DNA of 53,965 nt from IMG/VR virus record IMGVR_UViG_3300034093_000924, positions 1 through 53,965 of that record, one strand, 5' to 3'. The position numbers were made by a program, and so were the translations under genes. Below the pieces are notes generated by a model. That model saw only the letters and a list, made by a program, of their open reading frames with translations. It made no database searches and was not told where the DNA came from. This document shows, piece after piece, positions 24,314-31,787 of this stretch; the stretch's first letter is position 1; every line of letters starts with the position of its first letter. The DNA comes from a virus.

Positions 24314-25492
24314 TTAAAAGCCCCCACGCCGTCCTTGCAACATCGACGCCAAGCCTTGCAGACCCATTTGACCGCCGTATCCACCACCGCCCATGCGTCC
24401 GCCGTAGCCGCCCCCACCACCGTAACCGCCACGACCCCCGCCGTATCCGCCACGACCACCGCCGTATCCGCCACGACCGCCAAAATCAGGCATGCCCATC
24501 CTGTTGTCTATACGGGGGCCGGGAAGCTGCCGTCGCATAAAGTCACCAATACCGATTTCTGAAGCCACCTGCTCTGAGCCGGGTTGCTGTGGCATTACAG
24601 CCGCCCGCATGTCCCCAAATGTTCCTGGTGGTGGTGGCATATCCACAGTCATACCGCGTCTAGCATCCTCTTGGGTAGCCTGCTGCCACGCGGACTGTAG
24701 CCGTGTTTGGTCTTGCATGTTCCGTTGTTGCTGCATCTGGTCAATGTTGCCGTATGGGTTTCCCATTTGTCCCATTTGTCCCATTTGTCCCATTTGTCCC
24801 ATTTGTCCCATTTGTCCCATTTGTCCTTGCTGGGGTTGGGCCATCCCCCGCATCTTGCCCTGCAAGTCTTGCATTTGCTGGAACATAGGGGCTTTTTGCA
24901 TGTACTCGTTCATCTGCCGCCCAAGGTCTTGCTCCTGCTTCTGGTACGCCTGGAAGTCAGGGTTGTCCATGTACGCAGGGCGCTGGCCCATTGGTTGCGG
25001 CATTTGCATTGGCGTTGGTTGGAAGGGCCCGTTTGGGTTTTGCAACTGTTGCTGCCCTTGCGGCTGACCAAAATTGTTTTTGTATGCCTCATAGCCTTTT
25101 TGGTCTTCTTGCAACTGTTGCTCACGAGAACGAAACTGCTGATCTTGCATACGTGGCGTCGCACGATACTGCTCAAAAGATTGGAGTTGATTGGGCTGTT
25201 GCTGCTGCTGAAATTGATTCATCCCATAGCCGGGACTTTGGTTAGGCCCCAGTTGCTGCCCACCAAACGGGTTCTGCATCTGCTGCATACCATACGGCTG
25301 TTGTTGCTGCATGCCAAATGGGCTTCCCCCTTGAAAGCCGCCCGCAGATGCGTTGCCCATGCCCCCACCAAAGTTGTTCATGTACGGCTGCGCGTAAGAG
25401 GGGACGCCCCCACCCGGCTGCGCCGATGCGTTGCCCATGGGTTGTTGCCCCATGCCGCCTGAACCGCCTGCACTTCCTGCTCCGCCTGCCAT
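24314..25492 (-). CDS. Gln/Met/Gly-rich low-complexity protein, 392 aa
   Basis: The whole chain is low in complexity. The N-terminal 100 residues are Gly/Gln/Met/Asn-rich. The middle has a QMG tandem tract (about residues 223-243). The C-terminal 80 residues carry RGGYGG repeats like those of RNA-binding RGG proteins. Only short segments (RIDNRMGMPDF; PPPGTFGDMRAAVMP) look ordered. It overlaps its upstream neighbour by one base. It could be an internal, DNA-associated or scaffold-like virion protein. Nothing more specific can be supported. Confidence 0.75.
   Translation of the reverse strand: MAGGAGSAGGSGGMGQQPMGNASAQPGGGVPSYAQPYMNNFGGGMGNASAGGFQGGSPFGMQQQQPYGMQQMQNPFGGQQLGPNQSPGYGMNQFQQQQQPNQLQSFEQYRATPRMQDQQFRSREQQLQEDQKGYEAYKNNFGQPQGQQQLQNPNGPFQPTPMQMPQPMGQRPAYMDNPDFQAYQKQEQDLGRQMNEYMQKAPMFQQMQDLQGKMRGMAQPQQGQMGQMGQMGQMGQMGQMGQMGNPYGNIDQMQQQRNMQDQTRLQSAWQQATQEDARRGMTVDMPPPPGTFGDMRAAVMPQQPGSEQVASEIGIGDFMRRQLPGPRIDNRMGMPDFGGRGGYGGGRGGYGGGRGGYGGGGGYGGRMGGGGYGGQMGLQGLASMLQGRRGGF
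24762..24824 (-). repeat. Seven tandem copies of the 9-bp unit CCCATTTGT
   Basis: The array is perfect at the DNA level and encodes (GQM)7 in the 392-aa protein. Perfect identity in a coding repeat implies recent slippage. Each unit is three codons, so length change is frame-neutral. Confidence 0.95.
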
Positions 25493-25725
25493 TATCGGTA
25501 CCCCGCTGTTTTCTTTGCGATGCTTTTGGGTTGCGCCACAAACTGTTTACCTGCCGCCTTACCTGCCCGTTTGGCTTTGGTGGTTGCTGCGTACTCAGAA
25601 GGACTGAGCGCCTTGATTGCCGCTTCTGGCAAGTACCGCTCACCCGTTTTTGACGAAGGCTTCCCCGACTTGGTGCGCCATTTCTGGTCACCCCAGTTTT
25701 TAAGGGAAGTCTGCGGTGCTTTCAC
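25492..25725 (-). CDS. Small basic conserved phage protein, 77 aa
   Basis: MKAPQTSLKNWGDQKWRTKS, then GKPSSKTGERYLPEAAIKAL, SPSEYAATTKAKRAGKAAGK and QFVAQPKSIAKKTAGYR. This is a well-recurring small family in phages and some bacteria, of unknown function (probably a DUF5872-type domain). It is strongly basic, so nucleic-acid binding or packaging into the virion is possible. Start and stop overlap neighbours by a few bases, showing coupling. Confidence 0.78.
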   Translation of the reverse strand: MKAPQTSLKNWGDQKWRTKSGKPSSKTGERYLPEAAIKALSPSEYAATTKAKRAGKAAGKQFVAQPKSIAKKTAGYR

Positions 25726-26027
25726 TTCATCACACCCCGCGTCTTACCGCGTTGCGCTATTCCGTCTGCACGTTTGGAAGCGGAGACCGTGCCGCCTTTT
25801 TTCATGCCACGAGTTTCGCGTTGCAATTCGGAAGCATACTCTTTAGCTTTAGCGTCAGGCAGTGTAAACCCCATAGTGTTGGTTTTGCCGTTCTTTGTTC
25901 GGTAGATATAACTATCCCCTGTTTTAACGCCAAAATTGTCGTCAACTGTCCCTTGACTATCCGCCCCGCCAAGCGATTCGGGCTCTGTGCTAAACCTAGC
26001 TTTACTGGATTTTTTCTTTTCAGTCAC
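25722..26027 (-). CDS. Small basic protein, 101 aa, GTG start
   Basis: GTG at 26027 is preceded by GGAGGAGG at 5 nt, the best site in the region. A longer reading from 26099 would run through the upstream gene. The protein starts VTEKKKSSKARFSTEPESLG, has an FGVKTGDSYIYRTKNGKTNT core, and ends KRADGIAQRGKTRGVMK. The ending is a variant of the one in the 121-aa protein (SRDGIASKGKTKGTMIKM). Role unknown, presumably virion-associated. Confidence 0.7.
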   Translation of the reverse strand: MTEKKKSSKARFSTEPESLGGADSQGTVDDNFGVKTGDSYIYRTKNGKTNTMGFTLPDAKAKEYASELQRETRGMKKGGTVSASKRADGIAQRGKTRGVMK

Positions 26028-26295
26028 GATAACCTCCTCCAGCCGCCTTGTATTTCTTGGCGACAAGTTGTGCTTTACGGGCTGACCATTGGCCTGCACC
26101 CGTTCCGTGGGTTGCGGCTGCCTTCACCTGGGACACGATTTTCTTGCGAAGACCGGGCTTGGTGTAATTGCCAGCAGCATTGACTTTTCCACCTTCTTTG
26201 TACTCAGTGAAATCGGTGTCATCCCGGCGCTTTTTGCGCTTGGCTCCGGGCATTTTGGAGGGGTTGATGTCCCCCATCCCACGGCTGGCCATCAT
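26020..26295 (-). CDS. Small basic protein, 91 aa
   Basis: MMASRGMGDINPSKMPGAKR, an acidic DDTDFTEYKEGGKVNAAG linker, then NYTKPGLRKKIVSQVKAAAT and a strongly conserved-looking end GQWSARKAQLVAKKYKAAGG. The last part is a recurrent tail in small phage proteins. The start is next to the stop of the 121-aa gene. No function is known. Confidence 0.72.
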   Translation of the reverse strand: MMASRGMGDINPSKMPGAKRKKRRDDTDFTEYKEGGKVNAAGNYTKPGLRKKIVSQVKAAATHGTGAGQWSARKAQLVAKKYKAAGGGYRD

Positions 26296-26296
26296 C

Positions 26297-26662
26297 TCAG
26301 CACTTGCCGCCGCGCTTCATGCCCAGGGGCGTGGAACCAGCCATCTTAATCATCGTGCCCTTGGTTTTACCCTTGGAAGCGATACCGTCACGGCTGGGAG
26401 CACCAGTCTTGACGCTACCCATTTTGGCGCTGGTCATGCCACCAGAAGCCATCTTCTTTGTGCCCATTGCTTTTTTCTTAGCAATCATTTCCATGAAAGG
26501 GTTTGCTTTAGCCATATCACCACCTCTTTTAAAAGACTTGCCTTTGTCGGCGTTGCTGAAATCTTTGCCCACAGACTGTGGGACCCCTACCTTCTTGGCA
26601 AACGATGGGTTGTTGGCCACCGCAGCCATGAAATTGTGCTGTTTTTTACTTGTTGACGGCAT
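26297..26662 (-). CDS. Small basic protein, 121 aa (DUF3008-like N-terminus)
   Basis: The N-terminus SKKQHNFMAAVANNPSFAKK followed by VGVPQSVGKDFSNADKG resembles a small DUF3008-type family widespread in phages and bacteria. The remainder is Lys/Met/Gly-rich, ending SRDGIASKGKTKGTMIKM and a short GGKC tail. It overlaps the small membrane protein gene by 17 nt. Function unknown; the charge suggests association with DNA or capsid interior. Confidence 0.75.
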   Translation of the reverse strand: MPSTSKKQHNFMAAVANNPSFAKKVGVPQSVGKDFSNADKGKSFKRGGDMAKANPFMEMIAKKKAMGTKKMASGGMTSAKMGSVKTGAPSRDGIASKGKTKGTMIKMAGSTPLGMKRGGKC

Positions 26663-26858
26663 CGTCGGCCTTCTTGTTCCAGGGAAGCAAGTCAGAAAAC
26701 GATCTACCCGTGACCATTTCCGTAATCCGCATGGAAGTCCACACGATGGTCAAGACACCGCCGACCAGAGCAACAACAGGCGTGACAACCCCGAGGAAGC
26801 CCCCAAGGCCCATTACAACTGCCGCGCCGTCAACCATAGCCTTTGTGTCGTGGTTCAT
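26646..26858 (-). CDS. Small two-TM membrane protein (possible second holin), 70 aa
   Basis: Two hydrophobic stretches (residues about 10-28, GAAVVMGLGGFLGVVTPVVA, and 29-46, LVGGVLTIVWTSMRI) are followed by a charged tail. Length and topology fit small class II-type holins encoded among structural genes of podoviruses. A separate holin-like gene lies beside the endolysin at 12530-13036, so the role here is open: holin, antiholin or virion membrane protein. Confidence 0.6.
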   Translation of the reverse strand: MNHDTKAMVDGAAVVMGLGGFLGVVTPVVALVGGVLTIVWTSMRITEMVTGRSFSDLLPWNKKADDAVNK

Positions 26859-26859
26859 G

Positions 26860-27114
26860 TCAGCACTTCCAAGCCCGCAGGCTCTTGTTAATCCGACTGT
26901 TTGGGTCTTTGGCTGTCTTCTCGGACGTGAGCTTTTTCTTCATCCCAGTCATCCTTGCACAGAAAGAGTCGCGCCTGCTGCCGCCCTCGGGCTGCGGTGC
27001 TTTCAACCCCGGCTTGCCGGGATTGGCTTTGTTGTAGGAAGCCCGACCCTTGGCGTTCAAGCCGCCCTTCTCGGATTTGCCTTCCTTGCGTTGCCATGCA
27101 GGTGACTTAGCCAT
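26860..27114 (-). CDS. Small basic conserved protein (MAKSPAW... family), 84 aa
   Basis: MAKSPAWQRKEGKSEKGGLN, then AKGRASYNKANPGKPGLKAP and SRRDSFCARMTGMKKKLTSE. This recurrent phage and bacterial small family (DUF6321-like, by memory of its sequence) has no known function. The ATG at 27114 matches the family start. An upstream extension (MTRRRFT...) would overlap the previous gene further and is not favoured. Confidence 0.78.
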   Translation of the reverse strand: MAKSPAWQRKEGKSEKGGLNAKGRASYNKANPGKPGLKAPQPEGGSRRDSFCARMTGMKKKLTSEKTAKDPNSRINKSLRAWKC

Positions 27115-27622
27115 AGTAAATCTGCGACGCGTCAATACCGCTCATGTAGGAATAAATTCCATTTATTGCTAGTACGCCTTCGCCGGGAATAAGCGGAGCA
27201 TTTTGAAACTCGTCTGTTGCGTGGGTTTCATAGGTTAACAACCAACGATTTGCGCCACTGACATAAACCGCTGCTGGAGAACCTGTAATATTCCCAGTAT
27301 TGATGTCTACAAGCGTAAACGAATCCGCGTTGACTCTAGTAATAGAATAATTTCCATCAGTAGCAGCGCCACCTGAGCCACCCGCAAAATGTATACCTAC
27401 AACATCTCCAGTAGACAATCCGTGCGCCGTCTTAGCCACCGTCACGGTCGTGCCAGTGCGTCCATAAGTAACGCTTGAAGTTACTGGGGCTGTGGTTGAA
27501 TCAAACAATACAAGAGTGCCACTACCACCATAAAAAGAAACGCCTTTTACACGGTTGCGTCCAAGAACAAAAAAACCGCTTTGGTTTAAATGACCTTGTT
27601 TTACGTCAGTTTGCATCGTCAT
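27107..27622 (-). CDS. Virion protein with FCCH-like beta module, 171 aa
   Basis: The ATG at 27622 has AAGGAG 7 nt upstream. The core (TTVTVAKTAHGLSTGDVVGI, then GGAATDGNYSITRVNADSFT followed by LVDINTGNITG) has the HGLxxGDxV ... G.Y.I..V....FTL pattern of the small beta module (E1 FCCH-like) found in many phage tail and head proteins. The C-terminus is TDEFQNAPLIPGEGVLAING and so on. It is placed after the capsid gene, so decoration or minor virion protein is likely. Confidence 0.7.
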   Translation of the reverse strand: MTMQTDVKQGHLNQSGFFVLGRNRVKGVSFYGGSGTLVLFDSTTAPVTSSVTYGRTGTTVTVAKTAHGLSTGDVVGIHFAGGSGGAATDGNYSITRVNADSFTLVDINTGNITGSPAAVYVSGANRWLLTYETHATDEFQNAPLIPGEGVLAINGIYSYMSGIDASQIYYG

Positions 27623-27667
27623 AATCAAACTCCTTTTTTAACAGGGGCCGAAGCCCCGTTGGGTTGA

Positions 27668-28210
27668 TTAAGAGTTGGCAAACGGCGTGGCAACCGTACC
27701 CGTACCAAGCACCGTGCCTTCAACCATGTACTTGTTAGCTGCAATTGCAAAAATCCGCACCCATGAACCTGCAACACCACCAGTGGTCGTGCCATTCAAG
27801 TTGATGAAGTCGTTAGCGGCAGCGGCAAAGAAACCAACCAATGCAGCGCCGTCTGAGTCAACGTCGTTCATGGTAATTGAGCCAACGTATTTGTCAGTAC
27901 CGTTTGTACCAATCTTCAACGAGCTGGTGGCAATCGTTGTGGGAACCCAGATGGTGTACAAAACACCTTCGTTGTTAACTGTGCTGGGGTCTTGGCCAGG
28001 GCCAGAAGTGGTGGGGTTTGCCGTCATGTTGATAGCGGGCAATGTCAGCGTCAGTGCAGCAGCCAATGTGCCGCCAACAGAGATGATGCGACCGCCATGA
28101 GCTTCGGGGCTTAATGTGGTGCTAGAAGTGATTTCAACGACAGCCGCTGGGCCTTGTTGGTAAATGCCGCCCAAAGAACGAATTGGGCCTTGAAACGTAG
28201 TGCGTGCCAT
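27668..28210 (-). CDS. Virion protein, 180 aa
   Basis: It begins MARTTFQGPIRSLGGIYQQG, then a beta-rich body with AALTLTLPAINMTANPTTSG and SLKIGTNGTDKYVGSITMND. Proteins opening with TTFQGPIRSLGG are common next to the capsid gene of this phage type and are probably capsid decoration or minor head proteins. AAGGAAATT precedes the ATG. No catalytic or membrane feature is seen. It is the first gene after the capsid terminator and may have its own promoter. Confidence 0.72.
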   Translation of the reverse strand: MARTTFQGPIRSLGGIYQQGPAAVVEITSSTTLSPEAHGGRIISVGGTLAAALTLTLPAINMTANPTTSGPGQDPSTVNNEGVLYTIWVPTTIATSSLKIGTNGTDKYVGSITMNDVDSDGAALVGFFAAAANDFINLNGTTTGGVAGSWVRIFAIAANKYMVEGTVLGTGTVATPFANS

Positions 28211-28299
28211 GATAATTTCCTTACATGCAAGTGGGGCGTATCTGTCTGCATGTCGTCAGCCGGGACTGTCAGATACACCGGAAAGCCCGGAATAGTTGC

Positions 28300-28328
28300 A
28301 ATATACACTAAAAGAAAAAGGGGCACAA
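28300..28328 (-). promoter_or_regulatory. Candidate sigma70-like promoter after the capsid terminator
   Basis: On the minus strand TTGTGC (28323-28328) and TATATT (28300-28305) are 17 nt apart. The -10 matches five of six consensus bases, the -35 only three. The -35 falls inside the loop and stem of the terminator. It would re-start transcription into the 180-aa gene and downstream. Weak evidence. Confidence 0.3.
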
Positions 28329-28340
28329 GGCCCCTTTTTC
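28314..28340 (-). terminator. Rho-independent terminator after the major capsid gene
   Basis: A perfect 11-bp stem (GAAAAAGGGGC against GCCCCTTTTTC) with a 5-nt loop begins 9 nt after the capsid stop. On the minus strand it ends in TTTTTCTTTT. The A-tract on the other side means it could also work in the opposite direction. It would cap the highly expressed capsid transcript. Confidence 0.88.
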
Positions 28341-28349
28341 ATAGACACA

Positions 28350-29279
28350 TTAAGCGCCTGCGGAACCCCACATACCGAGGGGATCAGACCAGCCGAAGCT
28401 GTAACGCTCACGAGCCTTGTAACGGACGTTGCCCGTATCAAAGTCGCCGTCCATCGAGTTTGCCAGGGGCATACGCTCGAAATGCTTCATGCCGTTGGGA
28501 ACGTCGGTAATCAAATACCAGCCATTCGAATCGGTCAAGAAGTGGTTGACACAGTAGCCTTCAGGAATCGCACCCATCTGCTTGATAGCGTTGATGTCGT
28601 TATCAGCAGTAGAGACACGCAGTTCAGTGTCAAGCAAGCGCTTGGCAACGAACATCAGCGCTGGGGGGATGACCATCTTGCGGGGCTTGGCAGCGATCAA
28701 CAGACCACGCTCATCGGTCCATGCAGCGATTTGAATCACGGCATTTTCCAAGGAGGTTTCGTTCAAGTCCACGCCAGTGGTGGGGCTGTTGAAGTTAACC
28801 GCGCCATTCACCAAGGGGTGGCCAACACGAGTGCTGGAGCTGTTGTTACCAAACAAGGTCACGCCGTCACCACCCAGGTAAGAACCGTTGAACCCGTTAT
28901 TGATAACGGAGGCGGCTTTAACCTGCTTGGTGTAGGACATCGCACGAGCCAGGGCTTTGGTGTAACGAGCAGACAGTGAGTCGTACAAGTTATCTTCCAC
29001 AGCTTCCTCGGTGATCGAGAAGCCCAGGGCGATGGTCTCGTGGTTGTAACGGGCGGTAAACGCTTCCTGCGCATTGTCGTAGGAGATAGCGGAACCCTCG
29101 TTCTTGACGGGAGCAGCACCGAAACCAGCAAGCTTGGTCTCTTCTTCGAAGCTACGCTCTGATTTCTCAGTTTCGTAGATTTCTTTGTGCTCTTCGCCGT
29201 AACGAGCGTATTCCAAACCGAACAAAGCGTTCAGACCAGGGAGCAACTCTTTAAGTAGTTGTGCGCGTGAAATTGCCAT
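28350..29279 (-). CDS. Major capsid protein, 309 aa
   Basis: The N-terminus (MAISRAQLLKELLPGLNALF, then GLEYARYGEEHKEIYETEKS) and YNHETIALGFSITEEAVEDN are the typical pattern of Mu gpT/HK97-fold capsid proteins in podovirus-like and Mu-like phages. Later blocks AKPRKMVIPPALMFVAKRLL and GWYLITDVPNGMKHFERMP fit the A-domain. The ending RERYSFGWSDPLGMWGSAGA is also characteristic. AAGGAG lies before the ATG. It is followed by a strong terminator, and preceded by decoration- and scaffold-like genes in the usual head-module order. Confidence 0.92.
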   Translation of the reverse strand: MAISRAQLLKELLPGLNALFGLEYARYGEEHKEIYETEKSERSFEEETKLAGFGAAPVKNEGSAISYDNAQEAFTARYNHETIALGFSITEEAVEDNLYDSLSARYTKALARAMSYTKQVKAASVINNGFNGSYLGGDGVTLFGNNSSSTRVGHPLVNGAVNFNSPTTGVDLNETSLENAVIQIAAWTDERGLLIAAKPRKMVIPPALMFVAKRLLDTELRVSTADNDINAIKQMGAIPEGYCVNHFLTDSNGWYLITDVPNGMKHFERMPLANSMDGDFDTGNVRYKARERYSFGWSDPLGMWGSAGA

Positions 29280-29292
29280 TTTGAGTTACTCC

Positions 29293-29919
29293 TTACAGAC
29301 CAACTGCGTTGGTAAATGAGTGATAGCCGGGATTGATTTTGACCAGAATATCGGTGTAGGCGTCGCCCACAGTCGAGAAACCAACCATATCAACAAACCC
29401 AACAACACGGAATGCTGCGGTGGTGGTCACAGCCGAGGCACCTGCTACGACGGAAGCCGTAGAGTTACCAGTGGATGTGCTGCCAGTTGCCACAGCGCTA
29501 GTTGTGAAGAACACGTTTGCGCCCACGGCAGCTTGCGTGACAGAGCCAGCAGACTGAACTTGGAACACAACACCGGGGTCATCCACAACGTAGGCGTTAA
29601 CCACACCCGTGGTACCCGTGGGGTAGTACTGAGCGTAGATCACTTGGCCTTGTGCGTTGATGTAAGAACAGCCAACAAACACACCTACGATGCCCGTGTT
29701 AGCGGTGCCAGTAGGAAAGCCGTTGGTGGTCGCATCAGCGCCAGTTGCGGTGGCCACAGCCAGATAGCCAGACGCATTCACGTACACGGGCGAACCGTTG
29801 TAAATGCTTGAGGCAGTGCCTGCGGGGTCGATGAGATACGAACGGGTTGCACCTGCGTATGGTGTGCCACCCAGCTCATTCACGGGTTTTAGCCCGTATG
29901 GGGATGCTACTGATGCCAT
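29293..29919 (-). CDS. Head decoration-like/minor capsid protein, 208 aa
   Basis: It begins MASVASPYGLKPVNELGGTP, a frequent start of small capsid-associated proteins encoded just upstream of the capsid gene. The body is beta-rich and Ala/Thr/Gly/Val-rich (GIVGVFVGCSYINAQGQVIY and others), ending ILVKINPGYHSFTNAVGL. AAGGAG sits 7 nt upstream of the ATG. A capsid-decorating or stabilising role is inferred from position and composition. Confidence 0.75.
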   Translation of the reverse strand: MASVASPYGLKPVNELGGTPYAGATRSYLIDPAGTASSIYNGSPVYVNASGYLAVATATGADATTNGFPTGTANTGIVGVFVGCSYINAQGQVIYAQYYPTGTTGVVNAYVVDDPGVVFQVQSAGSVTQAAVGANVFFTTSAVATGSTSTGNSTASVVAGASAVTTTAAFRVVGFVDMVGFSTVGDAYTDILVKINPGYHSFTNAVGL

Positions 29920-29934
29920 TTAAGGACTCCTTGT

Positions 29935-30387
29935 TTACTTAGAACCTGAACCAAACCCTTTGCCGCCACTGACTGAAGACTTGCGGTCCGCAAACAGGGG
30001 CATGCGAGGATCATTGTTTCGCATGAAGTGGTTGTCCACCGATTCCATCTGGTTTTGTGCTTGTCGGTCGTAATAGTCGTCCCGTGCGCGTGCTTTCTCG
30101 GCGATCATCTTGCAGAGCATGAGTCCGCCAATCTCCACGTTCCCGGTCTTCGCATTGCCTTCAATCATCAATTCCGGATGATCTTCTGCCTTGACTGGCT
30201 CCCAACCGTCGCGCATCTTTCGAGACACGTTGGTGGGTTCAGCTTGCCCTAATACGTGTGTAGCTACCCAGCGGTACACATATCCTGGCTCCGGGGTCGG
30301 ATCAGGCAGTGCCGAGGACGGCGTATACACATAACGAGTTTGCTTGTCGCGTGACACAAGGTCACGGGGGGTACGGTTTTCAGCCAT
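29935..30387 (-). CDS. Conserved head-module protein of unknown function, 150 aa
   Basis: MAENRTPRDLVSRDKQTRYV, then YVYRWVATHVLGQAEPTNVS, KMRDGWEPVKAEDHPELMIE and LMLCKMIAEKARARDDYYDR. This small family regularly lies between scaffold and capsid genes. It is hydrophilic with a Gly/Ser-rich basic tail. An assembly role is probable by location only. It overlaps the 319-aa gene by 8 nt. Confidence 0.7.
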   Translation of the reverse strand: MAENRTPRDLVSRDKQTRYVYTPSSALPDPTPEPGYVYRWVATHVLGQAEPTNVSRKMRDGWEPVKAEDHPELMIEGNAKTGNVEIGGLMLCKMIAEKARARDDYYDRQAQNQMESVDNHFMRNNDPRMPLFADRKSSVSGGKGFGSGSK

Positions 30388-31339
30388 TTTGACTCTCCAA
30401 TTTTGCTACTTGAGCAGCGTACTGCTGCGGGGTTAATCCAAATTTCTTTGCCAGTGCGACCTGGGTCTGAGTTAATTGGACTTTCTTGGCTCCCGACGAA
30501 CGGGTCGCGGGAGCTGCAACGGCAGCAGGTCGTCTTGGAGAATCTCCCGACCTTGGCTTGTCTTCGGCACCACCGAAAACTTCGGGGAACTTCGACTTCA
30601 CGCGATCATTTATTTGATCGAAATAATCATCACTGCGGGGGTCTACCCCGTTGTTGACTAGTTTTTGATGCAGCCCTAGTGCGTAGCTGGTAACTTCTTC
30701 GAACCCGTTTGCGCCAAACCACTGGTTTTTTGCCTGCCAGCGCAGGGTTTTTTCGTCTGGTTGCGCCTGTTCGGGTGCGCTTTGACGCGTTTGTACCTCA
30801 TATTCTTCAGTTTGTAAAGGGGGTGGGCGAAAACTTTTCGCTTGCTCCAATTTCCACTTGGCGTCAGTCATTGCTTCCTGGGCTGCAATGATGGCATCAG
30901 TGTCAAACGCTTCCTGGGCATCCTTGTACTGGCGGCGGGCTTTCTCCAGTTCGGCTTCCGCCGCACTTTTAGCCATAGTGCCGTACTGCTCTGTTCCGTT
31001 GGACACGTACTGTTTTAACTGCTTGTTCTCGTTGATGAGCTGCTGTGCAAGACGCTCGAGTTCTTGCTTCTCGCGTATGGTGGATTCTTTGGCCCGGCGT
31101 TCGTCGTGACGGGCATGGGTCAACTCCTTAATGCGTTTTTGGGCACCTTGGGTGTATGACTCAATTTCATCGTCCGTGGGGTCTTCCACCTCTCGGTCCA
31201 GGGGCCTGCGGCCTCTGTCTTGGATGGGGGTGTCGTCAATGACTTCAACTTCTACGTCACCGTCATCCTCCACGGACACCTTGACCTGGGAGGTCTTTTC
31301 GTCGTCTTGTTCGTCTGGGAACTTGTATTGTTCAGCCAT
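30380..31339 (-). CDS. Scaffold-like protein, 319 aa
   Basis: An acidic N-terminus (1-60, EDDGDVEVEVIDDTPIQDRG) is followed by a long charged coiled coil (about 65-175, QGAQKRIKELTHARHDERRA onwards). A Pro/Gln-rich linker comes next, and a basic C-terminal end with a short helical motif LTQTQVALAKKFGLTPQQYA. High helical content, acidic/basic polarity and location between portal and capsid genes are the usual marks of a capsid scaffolding protein. Sequence similarity to a named scaffold cannot be shown here. Confidence 0.72.
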   Translation of the reverse strand: MAEQYKFPDEQDDEKTSQVKVSVEDDGDVEVEVIDDTPIQDRGRRPLDREVEDPTDDEIESYTQGAQKRIKELTHARHDERRAKESTIREKQELERLAQQLINENKQLKQYVSNGTEQYGTMAKSAAEAELEKARRQYKDAQEAFDTDAIIAAQEAMTDAKWKLEQAKSFRPPPLQTEEYEVQTRQSAPEQAQPDEKTLRWQAKNQWFGANGFEEVTSYALGLHQKLVNNGVDPRSDDYFDQINDRVKSKFPEVFGGAEDKPRSGDSPRRPAAVAAPATRSSGAKKVQLTQTQVALAKKFGLTPQQYAAQVAKLESQNG

Positions 31340-31349
31340 GTCTACTCCA

Positions 31350-31787
31350 TCAAGCGCGGGTTAACCCGCGAGGGTCTTGCACAACAGCATCGACTTGATC
31401 GTCATTTATCAAGCGAAACTCCTTACCGAAAATCTTGAAGCGCGTACCAGAATAGGTACGTACCAACACAAAGTCTCCTGCCTTGCACCACGCGCCTGCG
31501 GGGAACTTGGTGGTGTCTTTGTATGCGTCAGGGCCGACCTTGAGCACAAACAGAACCGTTGTGGCGTGTTCTTCTTGGCGCATGACGGATGACGCTTTAA
31601 CGAGATCAAGCTCAGTACCGTCAATCTTTTCAGATATGTCTGGCACCGCACACAGCAGCTTCCAGCCTGTTGGCTCTGGCAGCATGGTTGCTTTCTCGTC
31701 GTTGTTTGCGTCTTCTGCCGGGGCAGCGACGGGTTGGATTGCTTCAGGCAGGGCAAATTGCCCCGGTTCAAGTACGAGTTCACTCAT
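31350..31787 (-). CDS. GroES-like co-chaperonin, 145 aa
   Basis: The ATG at 31787 is chosen because it sits at the end of the 64-aa gene; a longer frame starting at 31910 would overlap that gene entirely. Residues 37-136 read as a GroES/Hsp10 domain. PTGWKLLCAVPD is the first strand. ISEKIDGTELDLVKASSVMR is the probable mobile loop, and TTVLFVLKVGPDAY matches the VxxVGPG strand. CKAGDFVLVRTYSGTRFKIF then GKEFRLINDDQVDAVV matches the classic VKxGDxVLxxxYxGxxxKxxGxEYxxxxxxDIxAVV end. It likely pairs with host GroEL to fold the capsid protein, like T4 gp31 by role. The extra 36 N-terminal residues are acidic and flexible. Confidence 0.8.
   Translation of the reverse strand: MSELVLEPGQFALPEAIQPVAAPAEDANNDEKATMLPEPTGWKLLCAVPDISEKIDGTELDLVKASSVMRQEEHATTVLFVLKVGPDAYKDTTKFPAGAWCKAGDFVLVRTYSGTRFKIFGKEFRLINDDQVDAVVQDPRGLTRA

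Noticed and set aside
24707-25462. 251-codon plus-strand frame with LSHLSHLSH repeats
   Set aside because: It is the complement of the QMG tract in the 392-aa gene.
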